64,000 nucleotides of DNA from Enterococcus_I eurekensis (GTDB lineage Bacteria > Bacillota > Bacilli > Lactobacillales > Enterococcaceae). Under the pieces are notes generated by a model. It made no database searches. It was not told the DNA's origin and was given only the letters and a program-made list of their open reading frames with translations. Location of the stretch: contig NZ_JBHSGT010000017.1 of assembly GCF_042654605.1 (NCBI RefSeq), positions 1-64,000 on the forward strand, given 5' to 3'. Numbering within the stretch: the first letter of the stretch is position 1; each line of letters opens with the position of its first letter. The position numbers and the translations under genes are program-made. This document shows, piece after piece, positions 16,618 to 25,940 of the stretch.

Positions 16618-18450
16618 TTGAAATATAGAACAGATCTACGTAACGTAGCGATTATCGCCCACGTTGACCACGGTAAAACAACTTTAGTTGATGAATTGTT
16701 AAATCAATCAAACGTTTTGAACCAACGTAAAACAGAACACAAATCAATGGATTCAAACGCGATTGAGCAAGAGCGTGGCATTACAATCTTAGCTAAAAAT
16801 ACTGCCGTTGAATACAAGGGTACCCGTATTAACATTTTAGATACTCCAGGACACGCGGATTTCGGTGGTGAAGTGGAACGTATCATGAAAATGGTTGACG
16901 GAGTAATCTTAGTCGTTGATGCTTACGAAGGTACGATGCCTCAAACGCGTTTTGTATTGAAAAAAGCGTTAGAGCAAGGCGTGACTCCGATTGTTGTTGT
17001 AAATAAAATTGATAAACCTTCTGCTCGTCCGGAACACGTTGTGGATGAAGTGTTAGAATTGTTTATTGAATTAGGCGCAGAAGACGATCAATTAGATTTC
17101 CCAGTTATTTATGCATCTGCTTTAAATGGTTCATCAAGCTTATCAGATAACCCAGCAGATCAAGAACCAACAATGACACACATCTTTGATACAATTATCG
17201 AACATATTCCAGCTCCAGTCGATAATAGTGACGAACCATTACAATTCCAAGTTTCTTTATTAGACTACAATGACTATGTAGGTCGTATTGGGATTGGCCG
17301 TGTTTTCCGTGGAACAATCCGTGTTGGTGACCAAGTTGCCTTAATGAAACTTGATGGCACAGTGAAAAAATTCCGTGTTACAAAATTACTTGGTTTCTTA
17401 GGCTTTGACCGTGTTGAAATTCAAGAAGCAAAAGCGGGCGATTTAATTGCCGTTTCAGGTATGGAAGACATCTTCGTTGGGGAAACAGTAACACCTGAGA
17501 ACCATCAAGAAGCTTTACCAATATTACACATTGATGAACCAACATTACAAATGACTTTCTTAGTAAATAATTCACCGTTTGCTGGACGTGAAGGTAAATA
17601 CGTGACTGCTCGTAAAATTGAAGAGCGCTTAATGTCTGAGTTACAAACAGATGTTTCATTACGTATTGATCCAATCGGTCCGGATTCATGGATTGTTTCT
17701 GGTCGTGGCGAACTTCATTTATCAATTTTAATTGAAAATATGCGTCGTGAAGGTTATGAGTTACAAGTATCACGCCCGAAAGTTATCGAACGTGAAATTG
17801 ATGGCGTGAAGTGTGAACCATTTGAACGCGTACAAATCGACACACCAGAAGAGTACCTAGGTTCAGTCATTGAATCATTAGGTAATCGTAAAGCTGAAAT
17901 GCAAGATATGATTAACACTGGTAATGGTCAAGTCCGTATCATTTTCTTAGCACCTGCTCGTGGTTTAATTGGTTATACAACAGAATTCCTATCCTTAACT
18001 CGTGGATATGGTATTTTCCATCACACATTTGATCAATATTTACCGATGATTCAACAACAAATTGGTGGTCGCCATCACGGAGCGCTTGTCTCAATTGATG
18101 CAGGTAAAGCGACAACGTATTCAATCATGAGTATTGAAGAACGCGGAACAGTTTTTGTTGAACCAACAACAGAAGTTTACGAAGGCATGATTATTGGTGA
18201 AAATGCTCGTGATAATGACTTAACTGTTAACATCACGAAAGCAAAACAAATGACAAACGTTCGTTCAGCGAATAAAGATCAAACGTCTGTTATCAAAAAA
18301 CCTCGCCGTTTAACATTAGAAGAATCTTTAGAATTCTTAAATGAAGACGAATATTGTGAGGTAACACCTGAAAGCATTCGTTTACGTAAACAAATCTTAA
18401 ACAAAAACGAACGTGAAAAAGCATCTAAGAAAAAGAAAAAAGCTGAATAA
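16618..18450 (+). CDS. typA: Ribosome-associated GTPase TypA/BipA
   Basis: Translational GTPase that binds the ribosome and supports 50S assembly and stress or low-temperature growth. The 610-aa protein has the G1 motif AHVDHGKTTL, the switch region RGITILAKN, DTPGHADFGGEVER, NKIDKP, then EF-G-like domains and the basic C-terminus KNEREKASKKKKKAE. The start is TTG 16618 with AAAAGGAG at good spacing; the longer frame from 16573 begins inside the -10 box. In Bacillus the homologue (ylaG) also lies upstream of ylaN, ftsW and pycA. Confidence 0.96.
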   Translation: MKYRTDLRNVAIIAHVDHGKTTLVDELLNQSNVLNQRKTEHKSMDSNAIEQERGITILAKNTAVEYKGTRINILDTPGHADFGGEVERIMKMVDGVILVVDAYEGTMPQTRFVLKKALEQGVTPIVVVNKIDKPSARPEHVVDEVLELFIELGAEDDQLDFPVIYASALNGSSSLSDNPADQEPTMTHIFDTIIEHIPAPVDNSDEPLQFQVSLLDYNDYVGRIGIGRVFRGTIRVGDQVALMKLDGTVKKFRVTKLLGFLGFDRVEIQEAKAGDLIAVSGMEDIFVGETVTPENHQEALPILHIDEPTLQMTFLVNNSPFAGREGKYVTARKIEERLMSELQTDVSLRIDPIGPDSWIVSGRGELHLSILIENMRREGYELQVSRPKVIEREIDGVKCEPFERVQIDTPEEYLGSVIESLGNRKAEMQDMINTGNGQVRIIFLAPARGLIGYTTEFLSLTRGYGIFHHTFDQYLPMIQQQIGGRHHGALVSIDAGKATTYSIMSIEERGTVFVEPTTEVYEGMIIGENARDNDLTVNITKAKQMTNVRSANKDQTSVIKKPRRLTLEESLEFLNEDEYCEVTPESIRLRKQILNKNEREKASKKKKKAE

Positions 18451-18461
18451 TTAACAATTTT

Positions 18462-18497
18462 AACTCCTCGGGAAAATGCTTCTCGAGGAGTTTTTTC
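18462..18497 (+). terminator. Rho-independent terminator of typA
   Basis: AACTCCTCG (18462-18470) pairs with CGAGGAGTT (18484-18492), followed by a T run. Confidence 0.92.
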
Positions 18498-18961
18498 TAT
18501 ATAAAGAACGAAATCATTTTAATGAACAAGGTATCTAGTGAGAAACCAATCAGAATTATAAGTAAATTAATAATCAACAGGAACAAAAAAAGTTAATCCA
18601 AGTCGAGAATAAAGGTAGATTCTTTTTTGAGAGATCTCTTGGTCTGGGAAATAGCGATTGTTCGCTATTTCATTGATTATTGCTTTTTTAGATGGAAAAT
18701 GGGGTAAGAAAAGTGTAAAAGGCGTATTTTTTGTTTGCTAACTTTTCATTTTTTCAATGATTAATAGATACGCAATTTTGAATAAAAAATTTTTTAATGT
18801 GGGTAACTTAAGAATCTATTAAGTTAAAAGCTTGATAAATGAACCTTTTATAAAATGTTTTTTTAATTAAAGGTCGAAAAAAGTTTCATATTTACAAAAT
18901 GTTTCACAGATTGCAAATTTACGTTTTTCTTGAAAAGTTCCAAGGAATAACAGGAAAGTTG
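18498..18961. other. Long AT-rich intergenic region with two hairpins and no gene
   Basis: No reading frame with a ribosome binding site is visible on either strand. It holds the palindrome AGAGATCTCT (18630-18639), a perfect 10-bp hairpin GAAATAGCGA/TCGCTATTTC (18648-18671, loop TTGT), and AACTTAA/TTAAGTT (18805-18825). In Bacillus several yla genes occupy this interval; here there is no recognisable remnant. A small RNA is possible but unsupported beyond the hairpins. Confidence 0.5.
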
Positions 18962-18970
18962 TGATATAAT
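18962..18970 (+). promoter_or_regulatory. Extended -10 promoter of ylaN-ftsW-pyc
   Basis: TGA followed by consensus TATAAT (18965-18970), 31 nt before the ylaN start. Confidence 0.65.
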
Positions 18971-19001
18971 AATGAAACGAATAAAAAAGGAGGGTATTGG
19001 A

Positions 19002-19301
19002 ATGGAAGAATTTTCCGATAAAAAAGCTATTGCGCTTCTAGAGGAAGAAGCAAATCGCATTCGTCTTTTAATTTCGAATCAAAAAAATAGCCTGTGCATC
19101 GCCCATTGCAAAGCTTTTGAAGAAGTTGTTGATACTCAAATGTACGGACTCTCTCGCCAAATCGCTTTTGCCATTTCTTTGGAGGCGATAACGAACAATG
19201 AAGGGCAGCAATTATTAAGTGACTTAGAACGCGATTTAAATCGTATGTATCATGAAGTGTTTGCTGAACGCAAAGAAATTGAAACAGGCAAGGAGGATTA
19301 A
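19002..19301 (+). CDS. ylaN: YlaN family protein (DUF1507), proposed Fur-linked iron protein
   Basis: The 99-aa protein matches YlaN in length and in the core FEEVVDTQMYGLSRQIAFAI, followed by LLSDLERDLNRMYHEVF. Staphylococcal YlaN has been reported to bind iron and relieve Fur repression; whether that holds here is inference. The start is ATG 19002 with AAAAAGGAGGG upstream; the in-frame ATG 18972 sits next to the -10 box and is not used. It is the first gene of the ylaN-ftsW-pyc group, the same order as in Bacillus. Confidence 0.88.
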   Translation: MEEFSDKKAIALLEEEANRIRLLISNQKNSLCIAHCKAFEEVVDTQMYGLSRQIAFAISLEAITNNEGQQLLSDLERDLNRMYHEVFAERKEIETGKED

Positions 19302-19305
19302 GCAC

Positions 19306-20463
19306 TTGCCAAAAACATTTAAAAAGAGACATTTACTTGACTGGGGAATTTTACTACCCTATTTTGTCCTTAATATATTAGGGCTAATGATGGTTTATAG
19401 TACGACTTCTTATGTTCAATTAATTCAAGGTGGTAACACCGCGAAACAAGCGATTAGTCAATTTGCTTTTTGGATAATTAGCTTGATTGCAATTTTTACT
19501 ATTTACAAGATGAAACTCGACTTTTTAAAGAAAAAGGGGATTGTCTATTTTGCGATGGTCGTTGTGACTTTTTTGCTCATTCTAGCTTTTTTATTTGAAC
19601 CAATTAATGGAAGTCGAGGATGGATACCTATTCCAGGTGTCGGTACTATTCAACCAGTTGAGTTTTTAAAAGTAATTATTATTTGGTTTTTAACCGTCGT
19701 CTTAGCTAAAAATCAAGAGATTGTTCAAAAAAAGTTTTTTGATATCGTCAAAGGTTCACTGTTTGTCATTTTTGGACAAATTGTTATCTTAGCACTTTAT
19801 CCAGATTTTGGAAATGCTGCTGTCATTGTTTTGTTGGTTATGATTCTTTTATTAGCAAGTGGGATCAGTTATCGCTTTACTTTAGCGACAGGTGGGCTAG
19901 CTGTGGTAGGTAGTTACCTCGCTGTTTTATTTGTTAATAGTGTGGGGAGTGCCTTTTTACCTGCCCATGTAGTGTCACGATTTGCGGCTTTTAGAAATCC
20001 ATTCTTAGATGAATTTGGTGATGGTCATCAAATGATTCAAGGTTACTACGCTATGTTTAATGGAGGACTCTTTGGCCGTGGTCTTGGAAATAGTATTCAA
20101 AAAAATGGGTTCTTAAAATTTGCCCATACCGATTTTGCCTTTGCAATCGTGGTTGAGGAATTAGGCTTAATTGTTGCGATCATTGTACTAGGAATTTTAT
20201 TTTATATGATTGCACGCATTATTTTAATCGGAACCCGCTCAAATGATCCATTTAACTCAATTATGTGTTATGGAATCGGCGGTCTATTATTAATTTCTGT
20301 TTTTGTTAATTTAGGTGGGATTACAGGTATTATCCCACTAACAGGGATTACCTTCCCATTTATTAGTCAAGGTGGTTCGAGTTTATTAACTTATTCGATT
20401 TGTATCGGATTTGTCTTGAATATTAGTGCGGACGAGAAAAGGAAAAAATATCAATTGGTTTAA
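19306..20463 (+). CDS. ftsW: FtsW, septal peptidoglycan polymerase (SEDS family)
   Basis: SEDS glycosyltransferase that polymerises lipid II at the division septum with a class B PBP. The 385-aa membrane protein has about ten hydrophobic segments, the SEDS signature INGSRGWIPIPGVGTIQPVE, and VSRFAAFRNPFLDEFGDGHQ plus GGLFGRGLGNS in the large extracellular loop. The start is TTG 19306 with AAGGAGG at 19290-19296, 4 nt after the ylaN stop. Adjacency to pyc, as in Bacillus, favours FtsW over RodA. Confidence 0.92.
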   Translation: MPKTFKKRHLLDWGILLPYFVLNILGLMMVYSTTSYVQLIQGGNTAKQAISQFAFWIISLIAIFTIYKMKLDFLKKKGIVYFAMVVVTFLLILAFLFEPINGSRGWIPIPGVGTIQPVEFLKVIIIWFLTVVLAKNQEIVQKKFFDIVKGSLFVIFGQIVILALYPDFGNAAVIVLLVMILLLASGISYRFTLATGGLAVVGSYLAVLFVNSVGSAFLPAHVVSRFAAFRNPFLDEFGDGHQMIQGYYAMFNGGLFGRGLGNSIQKNGFLKFAHTDFAFAIVVEELGLIVAIIVLGILFYMIARIILIGTRSNDPFNSIMCYGIGGLLLISVFVNLGGITGIIPLTGITFPFISQGGSSLLTYSICIGFVLNISADEKRKKYQLV

Positions 20464-20481
20464 TTAAAAAGGAGTAGTCGT

Positions 20482-23400
20482 ATGAAAAAAATATTAGTAG
20501 CAAACCGTGGAGAAATTGCAACGCGCGTTTTTCGTGCCTGTGCAGAGTTAAAAATTAAAACAGTCGGCATTTATGCCCAAGAAGATGAATATTCTGTTCA
20601 TCGTTTCAAAGCAGACGAAGCCTATGTTGTTGGTAAAGGCAAACGTCCAATTGATGCTTATTTAGATATTGAAGATATCATTCGAATTGCAAAAGACTCC
20701 GGAGCTGAAGGGATTCACCCAGGTTATGGTTTCTTATCTGAAAACTTAGAGTTCGCTCGCCGTTGTGAAGAAGAAGGTCTGATTTTTATCGGTCCAACGA
20801 CGCACCATTTAGATATTTTTGGTGATAAAATTAAAGCCAAACAAGCAGCGATTGAAGCAGGCGTTCAGTCAATCCCTGGTACAGATGGTCCAATTGACTC
20901 CATTGAAGATGTCTTAGCTTTTGCGGACGAATATGGCTATCCTGTTATGATTAAAGCCGCTCTTGGTGGTGGTGGTCGTGGAATGCGCGTGGCGCACAAT
21001 GAAGCTGAAGCTAGAGAAGGGTATGATCGAGCGAAGAGTGAAGCGAAAGCGGCTTTTGGTAGTGATGAAGTTTATGTTGAAAAATATATTAGTCAACCAA
21101 AACATATTGAAGTTCAAATTTTAGGTGATACACACGGCAACGTGATTCACTTATTTGAACGTGACTGTTCGGTGCAACGTCGTCATCAAAAAGTCGTTGA
21201 AGTAGCCCCTTGTGTCTCAATGTCAGCTGAACAACGGAAAGAAATTTGTCAAGCAGCGGTTAAATTAATGAGCCACGTAGGTTATGTAAATGCGGGTACA
21301 GTTGAATTCTTAGTTGAAGGCGATAATTTTTACTTTATCGAGGTTAATCCTCGTGTTCAGGTGGAACATACAATTACTGAATTAATCACGGATGTTGATA
21401 TCGTGACTAGTCAAATCTTGATTGCTCAAGGATTAGATTTACATAAAGAAATTGGTATCCCGACACAAGATAAACTAACCTTTGAAGGTGCAGCAATTCA
21501 ATGTCGTGTGACGACTGAAGATCCGTTAAATAACTTCATGCCAGACACGGGTAAAATTGATACTTATCGTTCACCAGGTGGTTTTGGTGTACGTTTAGAC
21601 GTGGGTAATGCATATGCCGGTGCTGTTGTTACGCCGTATTTTGATTCATTACTTGTTAAAGTTTGTACACATGGTGCAACGTTTGAACAAGCAATTAGCA
21701 AAATGGAACGTAGCTTGAAAGAGTTCCGTATTCGTGGAGTGGAAACCAACTTAGCCTTTATGCGTAATGTTGTGCAACACCCAGAGTTTCGTACTGGTAA
21801 AGCTCATACAACCTTTATCGATACAACGCCTGAATTATTTGAATTCCCGCGTACAAGAGACCGTGGCAACAAGACAATGAAATATATTGCCGAGATCACA
21901 ATTAATGGTTTCCCTGGAATTGAAAAGAATCGCAAAAAATATTTTGATGCACCACGTATCCCTAAAAAGTTGGAGCTTGTTGAGCCAAAAATATTAACAG
22001 CGAAAAGCATTTTAGATACACAAGGTGCTGATGCTGTATCGAAGTGGATTTTAGATCAAAAGAATGTCTTACTAACGGATACGACTTTCCGTGATGCGCA
22101 TCAAAGTTTATTAGCAACACGTGTTCGAACGACTGATATCGCTAAAATTGCGACGCAAACCGAGCAAGCCATTCCAACTTTATTCTCAAGCGAGATGTGG
22201 GGCGGGGCGACTTTTGATGTTTCGTATCGTTTCTTAACTGAAGATCCGTGGGAAAGATTGCGCACGATTCGTAAACGCATGCCAAATACGTTATTACAAA
22301 TGTTATTCCGTGGTTCGAATGCGGTTGGTTATTCCAACTATCCAGATAATGTTATTGTTGAATTCATCAATGAAGCAGCTAGTCAAGGAATTGACGTATT
22401 CCGTATTTTTGACAGTTTAAATTGGATTCCACAAATGGAAAAGAGTATTCAAGCGGTCCGAGATGCAGGTAAAATGGCAGAAGCGGCGATTTGTTATACA
22501 GGTGATATTAACGATCCAAGTCGTGCTAAATATAACGTCCAATACTATATCGATATGGCAAAAGAGCTACAAGCGTTAGGAGCTCATACGATTGCGATTA
22601 AAGATATGGCCGGACTCTTAATGCCACAAGCTTCTTATCGTTTAATTAGTGAATTGAAAGCAGCTATTGATATCCCAATTCATTTGCATACACATGATAC
22701 AAGCGGAAACGGGATTATCACATACTCAGCGGCAGTAACGGCTGGGGTCGACATTGTCGATGTGGCAATTAGTGCGATGAGTAGTCATACGAGCCAACCA
22801 AGCTTAAGTAGTTTATATTATGCTTTGGTCAACGGAAAACGCGTACCAGATGTTGAAATTAAAAAAGTTCAAAAATTAAATCACTACTGGGAAGATGTTC
22901 GTTTATACTACAAAGCCTTTGAAAATGGTTTAAATGCACCGCAAACAGAAGTTTATCTACATGAGATGCCAGGTGGTCAATACTCAAACTTACAACAACA
23001 AGCTAAAGCAACTGGTTTAGGTGATCGTTGGGATGAAATTACTGCAATGTATCGCCACGTCAACATGATGTTTGGTGATATCGTTAAAGTTACACCTTCT
23101 TCAAAAGTTGTAGGTGATATGGCACTCTTTATGGTCCAAAATAATCTAACCGAAGAAGCGATTTATGAACGAGGCATGGAATTAAGTTTCCCAGAATCAG
23201 TTGTGAGCTTCTTTAGAGGTGATTTAGGTCAACCAGTGGGTGGCTTCCCGAAAAAATTACAGTCGATCATTTTAAAAGGAAAAGAAGCATACGATGTTCG
23301 ACCAGGATCATTAGCAGCGCCAGTTAATTTCGATGAAGTAAAATCGGAACTTACTCAACTAATCGGTTATGAGCCAAAACAAGAAGAGGTTTTGAGCTAC

Positions 23401-23913
23401 TTAATGTATCCAGAAGTATTTTTAACGTACCGTAAATCTTATGACATGTTTGCAGATGTTAAAGTCTTAGATACACCAACATTCTTTTATGGTATGCGTT
23501 TAGGTGAAAGAATTAACGTCGAAATTGAAAAAGGAAAAGTCTTAATTATTCATCTAGATGATATTGGCGAGCCTGACCTAGAAGGAAATCGAACATTGTT
23601 CTTTAACTTGAATGGTCAACGTCGTGAAATCGTCGTTAAAGACAATTCAATTAAGAGTACGGTTCAAGCCAAACGAAAAGTTGAACCAACGAATAAAGAA
23701 CAATATGGGGCAACAATGTCAGGTTCTGTCTTAGAAGTCAGTGTCAAACGTGGCGATAAAGTTAAACGTGGCGATACTTTATTAGTGACGGAAGCCATGA
23801 AAATGGAAACAGCGATTCAATCACGTTTTGATGGTGTAGTTGAACATATTCATGTAACGGCCGGTGAACCAATTCAATCCGGTGACTTATTAATTGAAGT
23901 CCGTGAAAAATAA
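20482..23913 (+). CDS. pyc: Pyruvate carboxylase
   Basis: Biotin enzyme that carboxylates pyruvate to oxaloacetate, the main anaplerotic step. The 1143-aa protein has an N-terminal biotin carboxylase (KILVANRGEIATRVFRAC; GGGGRGMRV; VNPRVQVEHTITE), a carboxyltransferase barrel from about residue 530 (LLTDTTFRDAHQSLLATRVR; HLHTHDTSGNG), an allosteric/tetramer linker, and a C-terminal biotinyl domain with VTEAMKMETA, Lys1107 being biotinylated. It lies 18 nt after ftsW with AAGGAG, so the two share a transcript. Full length and intact. Confidence 0.97.
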   Translation: MKKILVANRGEIATRVFRACAELKIKTVGIYAQEDEYSVHRFKADEAYVVGKGKRPIDAYLDIEDIIRIAKDSGAEGIHPGYGFLSENLEFARRCEEEGLIFIGPTTHHLDIFGDKIKAKQAAIEAGVQSIPGTDGPIDSIEDVLAFADEYGYPVMIKAALGGGGRGMRVAHNEAEAREGYDRAKSEAKAAFGSDEVYVEKYISQPKHIEVQILGDTHGNVIHLFERDCSVQRRHQKVVEVAPCVSMSAEQRKEICQAAVKLMSHVGYVNAGTVEFLVEGDNFYFIEVNPRVQVEHTITELITDVDIVTSQILIAQGLDLHKEIGIPTQDKLTFEGAAIQCRVTTEDPLNNFMPDTGKIDTYRSPGGFGVRLDVGNAYAGAVVTPYFDSLLVKVCTHGATFEQAISKMERSLKEFRIRGVETNLAFMRNVVQHPEFRTGKAHTTFIDTTPELFEFPRTRDRGNKTMKYIAEITINGFPGIEKNRKKYFDAPRIPKKLELVEPKILTAKSILDTQGADAVSKWILDQKNVLLTDTTFRDAHQSLLATRVRTTDIAKIATQTEQAIPTLFSSEMWGGATFDVSYRFLTEDPWERLRTIRKRMPNTLLQMLFRGSNAVGYSNYPDNVIVEFINEAASQGIDVFRIFDSLNWIPQMEKSIQAVRDAGKMAEAAICYTGDINDPSRAKYNVQYYIDMAKELQALGAHTIAIKDMAGLLMPQASYRLISELKAAIDIPIHLHTHDTSGNGIITYSAAVTAGVDIVDVAISAMSSHTSQPSLSSLYYALVNGKRVPDVEIKKVQKLNHYWEDVRLYYKAFENGLNAPQTEVYLHEMPGGQYSNLQQQAKATGLGDRWDEITAMYRHVNMMFGDIVKVTPSSKVVGDMALFMVQNNLTEEAIYERGMELSFPESVVSFFRGDLGQPVGGFPKKLQSIILKGKEAYDVRPGSLAAPVNFDEVKSELTQLIGYEPKQEEVLSYLMYPEVFLTYRKSYDMFADVKVLDTPTFFYGMRLGERINVEIEKGKVLIIHLDDIGEPDLEGNRTLFFNLNGQRREIVVKDNSIKSTVQAKRKVEPTNKEQYGATMSGSVLEVSVKRGDKVKRGDTLLVTEAMKMETAIQSRFDGVVEHIHVTAGEPIQSGDLLIEVREK

Positions 23914-23948
23914 TGAAATGAAAATTTAAAGAAGAGGAGGTGGATTTT

Positions 23949-25067
23949 GTGAAACGGCGAGGACTGCTTTTTGTCGGGATATTGTTGCTTTGTTTTATCG
24001 GTGTGTATTTACAACCGATAATTTCATACAAAGCTTCACCTCAACCAATTCAACCGACAATTCACAAAGAACCACCTTCAACGACTTTAAATACGCAAAA
24101 AATCACAACAGAAGGCTTAGCTGTTTGGATTGGTGAACCGATTACTAAGTTTGAACAATTTGTAGGCTCCGCAACAAGCGTTACTGATTCGGGTTTTGAA
24201 TTTAAGTATCATACGTACCAAACGAGTGAAATGGGCTACTTAGAAGTCGCGACAACCAGTCAAAAAATTAACAGCATTAAAGTCTTGCGCTCTGGTGAAA
24301 TGGATATTACACCTTTTTACTTTGAAATGGACTTGCAAGATGTGACGAAGTTTACCACGATTTCGCCGAATATTACATTTGACTATCGTGGCGATACGTA
24401 TAGTTTAGAATTGATGGAAGACGATATGAATTATCGACCGCTTATTGCTTTTGATAATGGAACGTATGCTATTTTATTTTTTGATCATCGTCAAACGTCA
24501 CGAGGCTTATATAGTTTGATGTATCTAGATGTGGAAACGCTACTTAAATTATCGCCTTATCTAGTGACAGAAGGCTCAGATATTCATTATGTAGCACAAA
24601 AAAATGCTGATTGGGAACAAATTAATCGTGAGAATATGGTAAAAAGCTTAAATACGATGCAACGCTTACGCAAAAATTTTGGCTTTCAACGGTATCAGAC
24701 TGACTTTGGGTTACAAAATAAATCAGAAAAACTTTTAACACATTTTTTAGAAAATCCAGAAGAAATTTTATCAACCGAGCGTTTGCAATCGTTACAGCGA
24801 GTGGCTCGCTATGAAGAACATCAAACGTGGATTTTAAGTAATAAAGAAGCAAAGAACCTTTTAGAAAAAGAATCCGATGATATCACCATGCATTTTGAAA
24901 TGCCTGTCTATGATCCAATCTTTACGATCATGTCATGGTACAATAACCCCTATTTAGTGACGCATCTTTATTTTGAAAAATTGGAATCAATAGGGATTGC
25001 CTTCTCTAAAGAAAATGTGTTAGTCTTATTTCAAGAAGTTAAAAATACAACAGAAAGTAGTGACTAA
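23949..25067 (+). CDS. CAP-associated N-terminal domain protein with degenerate CAP domain (YlbC-like)
   Basis: Predicted exported, membrane-anchored protein of 372 aa. An N-terminal hydrophobic segment (about 4-22, RGLLFVGILLLCFIGVYL) is followed by a Pro/Thr-rich linker, a CAP-associated domain (about 55-190, GEPITKFEQFVGSA onward), and a C-terminal part shaped like a CAP/SCP domain. The usual HSxDM, GEN and GHR motifs of that domain are not visible, so it has probably lost any catalytic role. The start is GTG 23949 with GAGGAGG at good distance. It opens the ylb-like cluster (ylbC, F, G, H, I, L) as in Bacillus. Confidence 0.7.
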   Translation: MKRRGLLFVGILLLCFIGVYLQPIISYKASPQPIQPTIHKEPPSTTLNTQKITTEGLAVWIGEPITKFEQFVGSATSVTDSGFEFKYHTYQTSEMGYLEVATTSQKINSIKVLRSGEMDITPFYFEMDLQDVTKFTTISPNITFDYRGDTYSLELMEDDMNYRPLIAFDNGTYAILFFDHRQTSRGLYSLMYLDVETLLKLSPYLVTEGSDIHYVAQKNADWEQINRENMVKSLNTMQRLRKNFGFQRYQTDFGLQNKSEKLLTHFLENPEEILSTERLQSLQRVARYEEHQTWILSNKEAKNLLEKESDDITMHFEMPVYDPIFTIMSWYNNPYLVTHLYFEKLESIGIAFSKENVLVLFQEVKNTTESSD

Positions 25068-25069
25068 CA

Positions 25070-25495
25070 TTGATTTATAATGATCATTTTTTTGATATTG
25101 AGGATCAAACGCAACGAGTGATTGATCAAATCTTTAAAAGTCATTCTTTTAAAGAATATATAGCTAAAAAAAAAGAAATGTATGTTGATAGTGAAGTTGC
25201 GACTATCCGCCAAGAATTCTTAGATAAAAAAGAAGCTTTTGACCGGATTGCTGAATATGGGAAGCATGCACCGGATTACCGTGATCGTCAAAGAGGGTTA
25301 CGTAAAGCCAAACGTGCACTAGATTTACATCCAAAAGTTGCAGAATTTCGTTTAGCTGAAACCCAATTACAAGGGATTTTGGACGAGATTATTATTAAAA
25401 TTGCTGCAACCTTTTCTGAGGATGTCATTGTTGAAACAGGGAATCCATTTTTTGAAAAAGGATCCTCATGTAAAGGAGGCTGTAGCCATGGGTGA
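25070..25495 (+). CDS. ylbF: YlbF family regulator (RicF-like)
   Basis: In Bacillus, YlbF/RicF works with YmcA and YaaT as an Fe-S complex that affects mRNA maturation, competence and biofilm formation. The 141-aa helical protein has the family core with a predicted coiled coil (about 40-120), and a short tail GSSCKGGCSHG with Cys134 and Cys138 as possible metal ligands. The start is TTG 25070, two bases after the upstream stop, with a poor ribosome binding site, suggesting coupling. The end overlaps ylbG by 8 nt. Confidence 0.85.
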   Translation: MIYNDHFFDIEDQTQRVIDQIFKSHSFKEYIAKKKEMYVDSEVATIRQEFLDKKEAFDRIAEYGKHAPDYRDRQRGLRKAKRALDLHPKVAEFRLAETQLQGILDEIIIKIAATFSEDVIVETGNPFFEKGSSCKGGCSHG

Positions 25496-25829
25496 GTTCG
25501 TATTCCAAAAACGAAGAGGTTTAATTATTTGGGTTTACAGCTTAAAACAGTTAAAAAATTTAAGACGTTTTGGACTGATTCATTTTGTGTCACATAAAAT
25601 GAAGTATGTCGTTCTTTATGTGAATGAAGAAAACGTCGATGAAGTGATTCAAAAAGTTAACCGACTCCATTTTGTTCGTCGAGTAGAAATGTCATTTAGA
25701 CCAGATATTGAAATGAACTTTGCTGACAAAATTGGCACGAAGGCAGCTTACCAAGTTGAAGAAGAACCTTCTGAAGATGAAACAAAAGAAGAAGTTGCAA
25801 CAGAAGGCCAACTTGTAACTAATCGTTAA
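25488..25829 (+). CDS. ylbG: YlbG family protein (DUF2129)
   Basis: Small cytoplasmic protein of unknown function, 113 aa. The family core FQKRRGLIIWVYSLKQLKNL, RRFGLIHFVSHKMKYVVLYV and VRRVEMSFRPDI is complete. The C-terminal 25 residues are acidic and low in complexity. The start is ATG 25488 with AAAGGAGG at 25472-25479, inside the end of ylbF; the longer in-frame start at 25401 is rejected. The ylbF-ylbG-rsmD-coaD order is shared with Bacillus. Confidence 0.88.
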   Translation: MGEFVFQKRRGLIIWVYSLKQLKNLRRFGLIHFVSHKMKYVVLYVNEENVDEVIQKVNRLHFVRRVEMSFRPDIEMNFADKIGTKAAYQVEEEPSEDETKEEVATEGQLVTNR

Positions 25830-25838
25830 TAATATCGG

Positions 25839-25921
25839 ACAGCTTAATTCTCATTCAAACAATTCAGTAGATGACCCATCGTTGTCTCACGTTCGTTTAC
25901 TGAGAAGAGAGCTGTTTTTTT
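25839..25921 (+). terminator. Long-loop terminator after ylbG
   Basis: ACAGCT (25839-25844) pairs with AGCTGT (25910-25915), with a second pair TTCTCA/TGAGAA inside, then a run of T. The large loop makes its strength uncertain. Confidence 0.55.
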
Positions 25922-25940
25922 AATTTGAGGAGTGACAAAA

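Noticed and set aside
12841..23913. accC and the 5' part of pyc as a recent duplication
   Set aside because: They share biotin carboxylase motifs, but the proteins differ throughout; this is ancient family paralogy.
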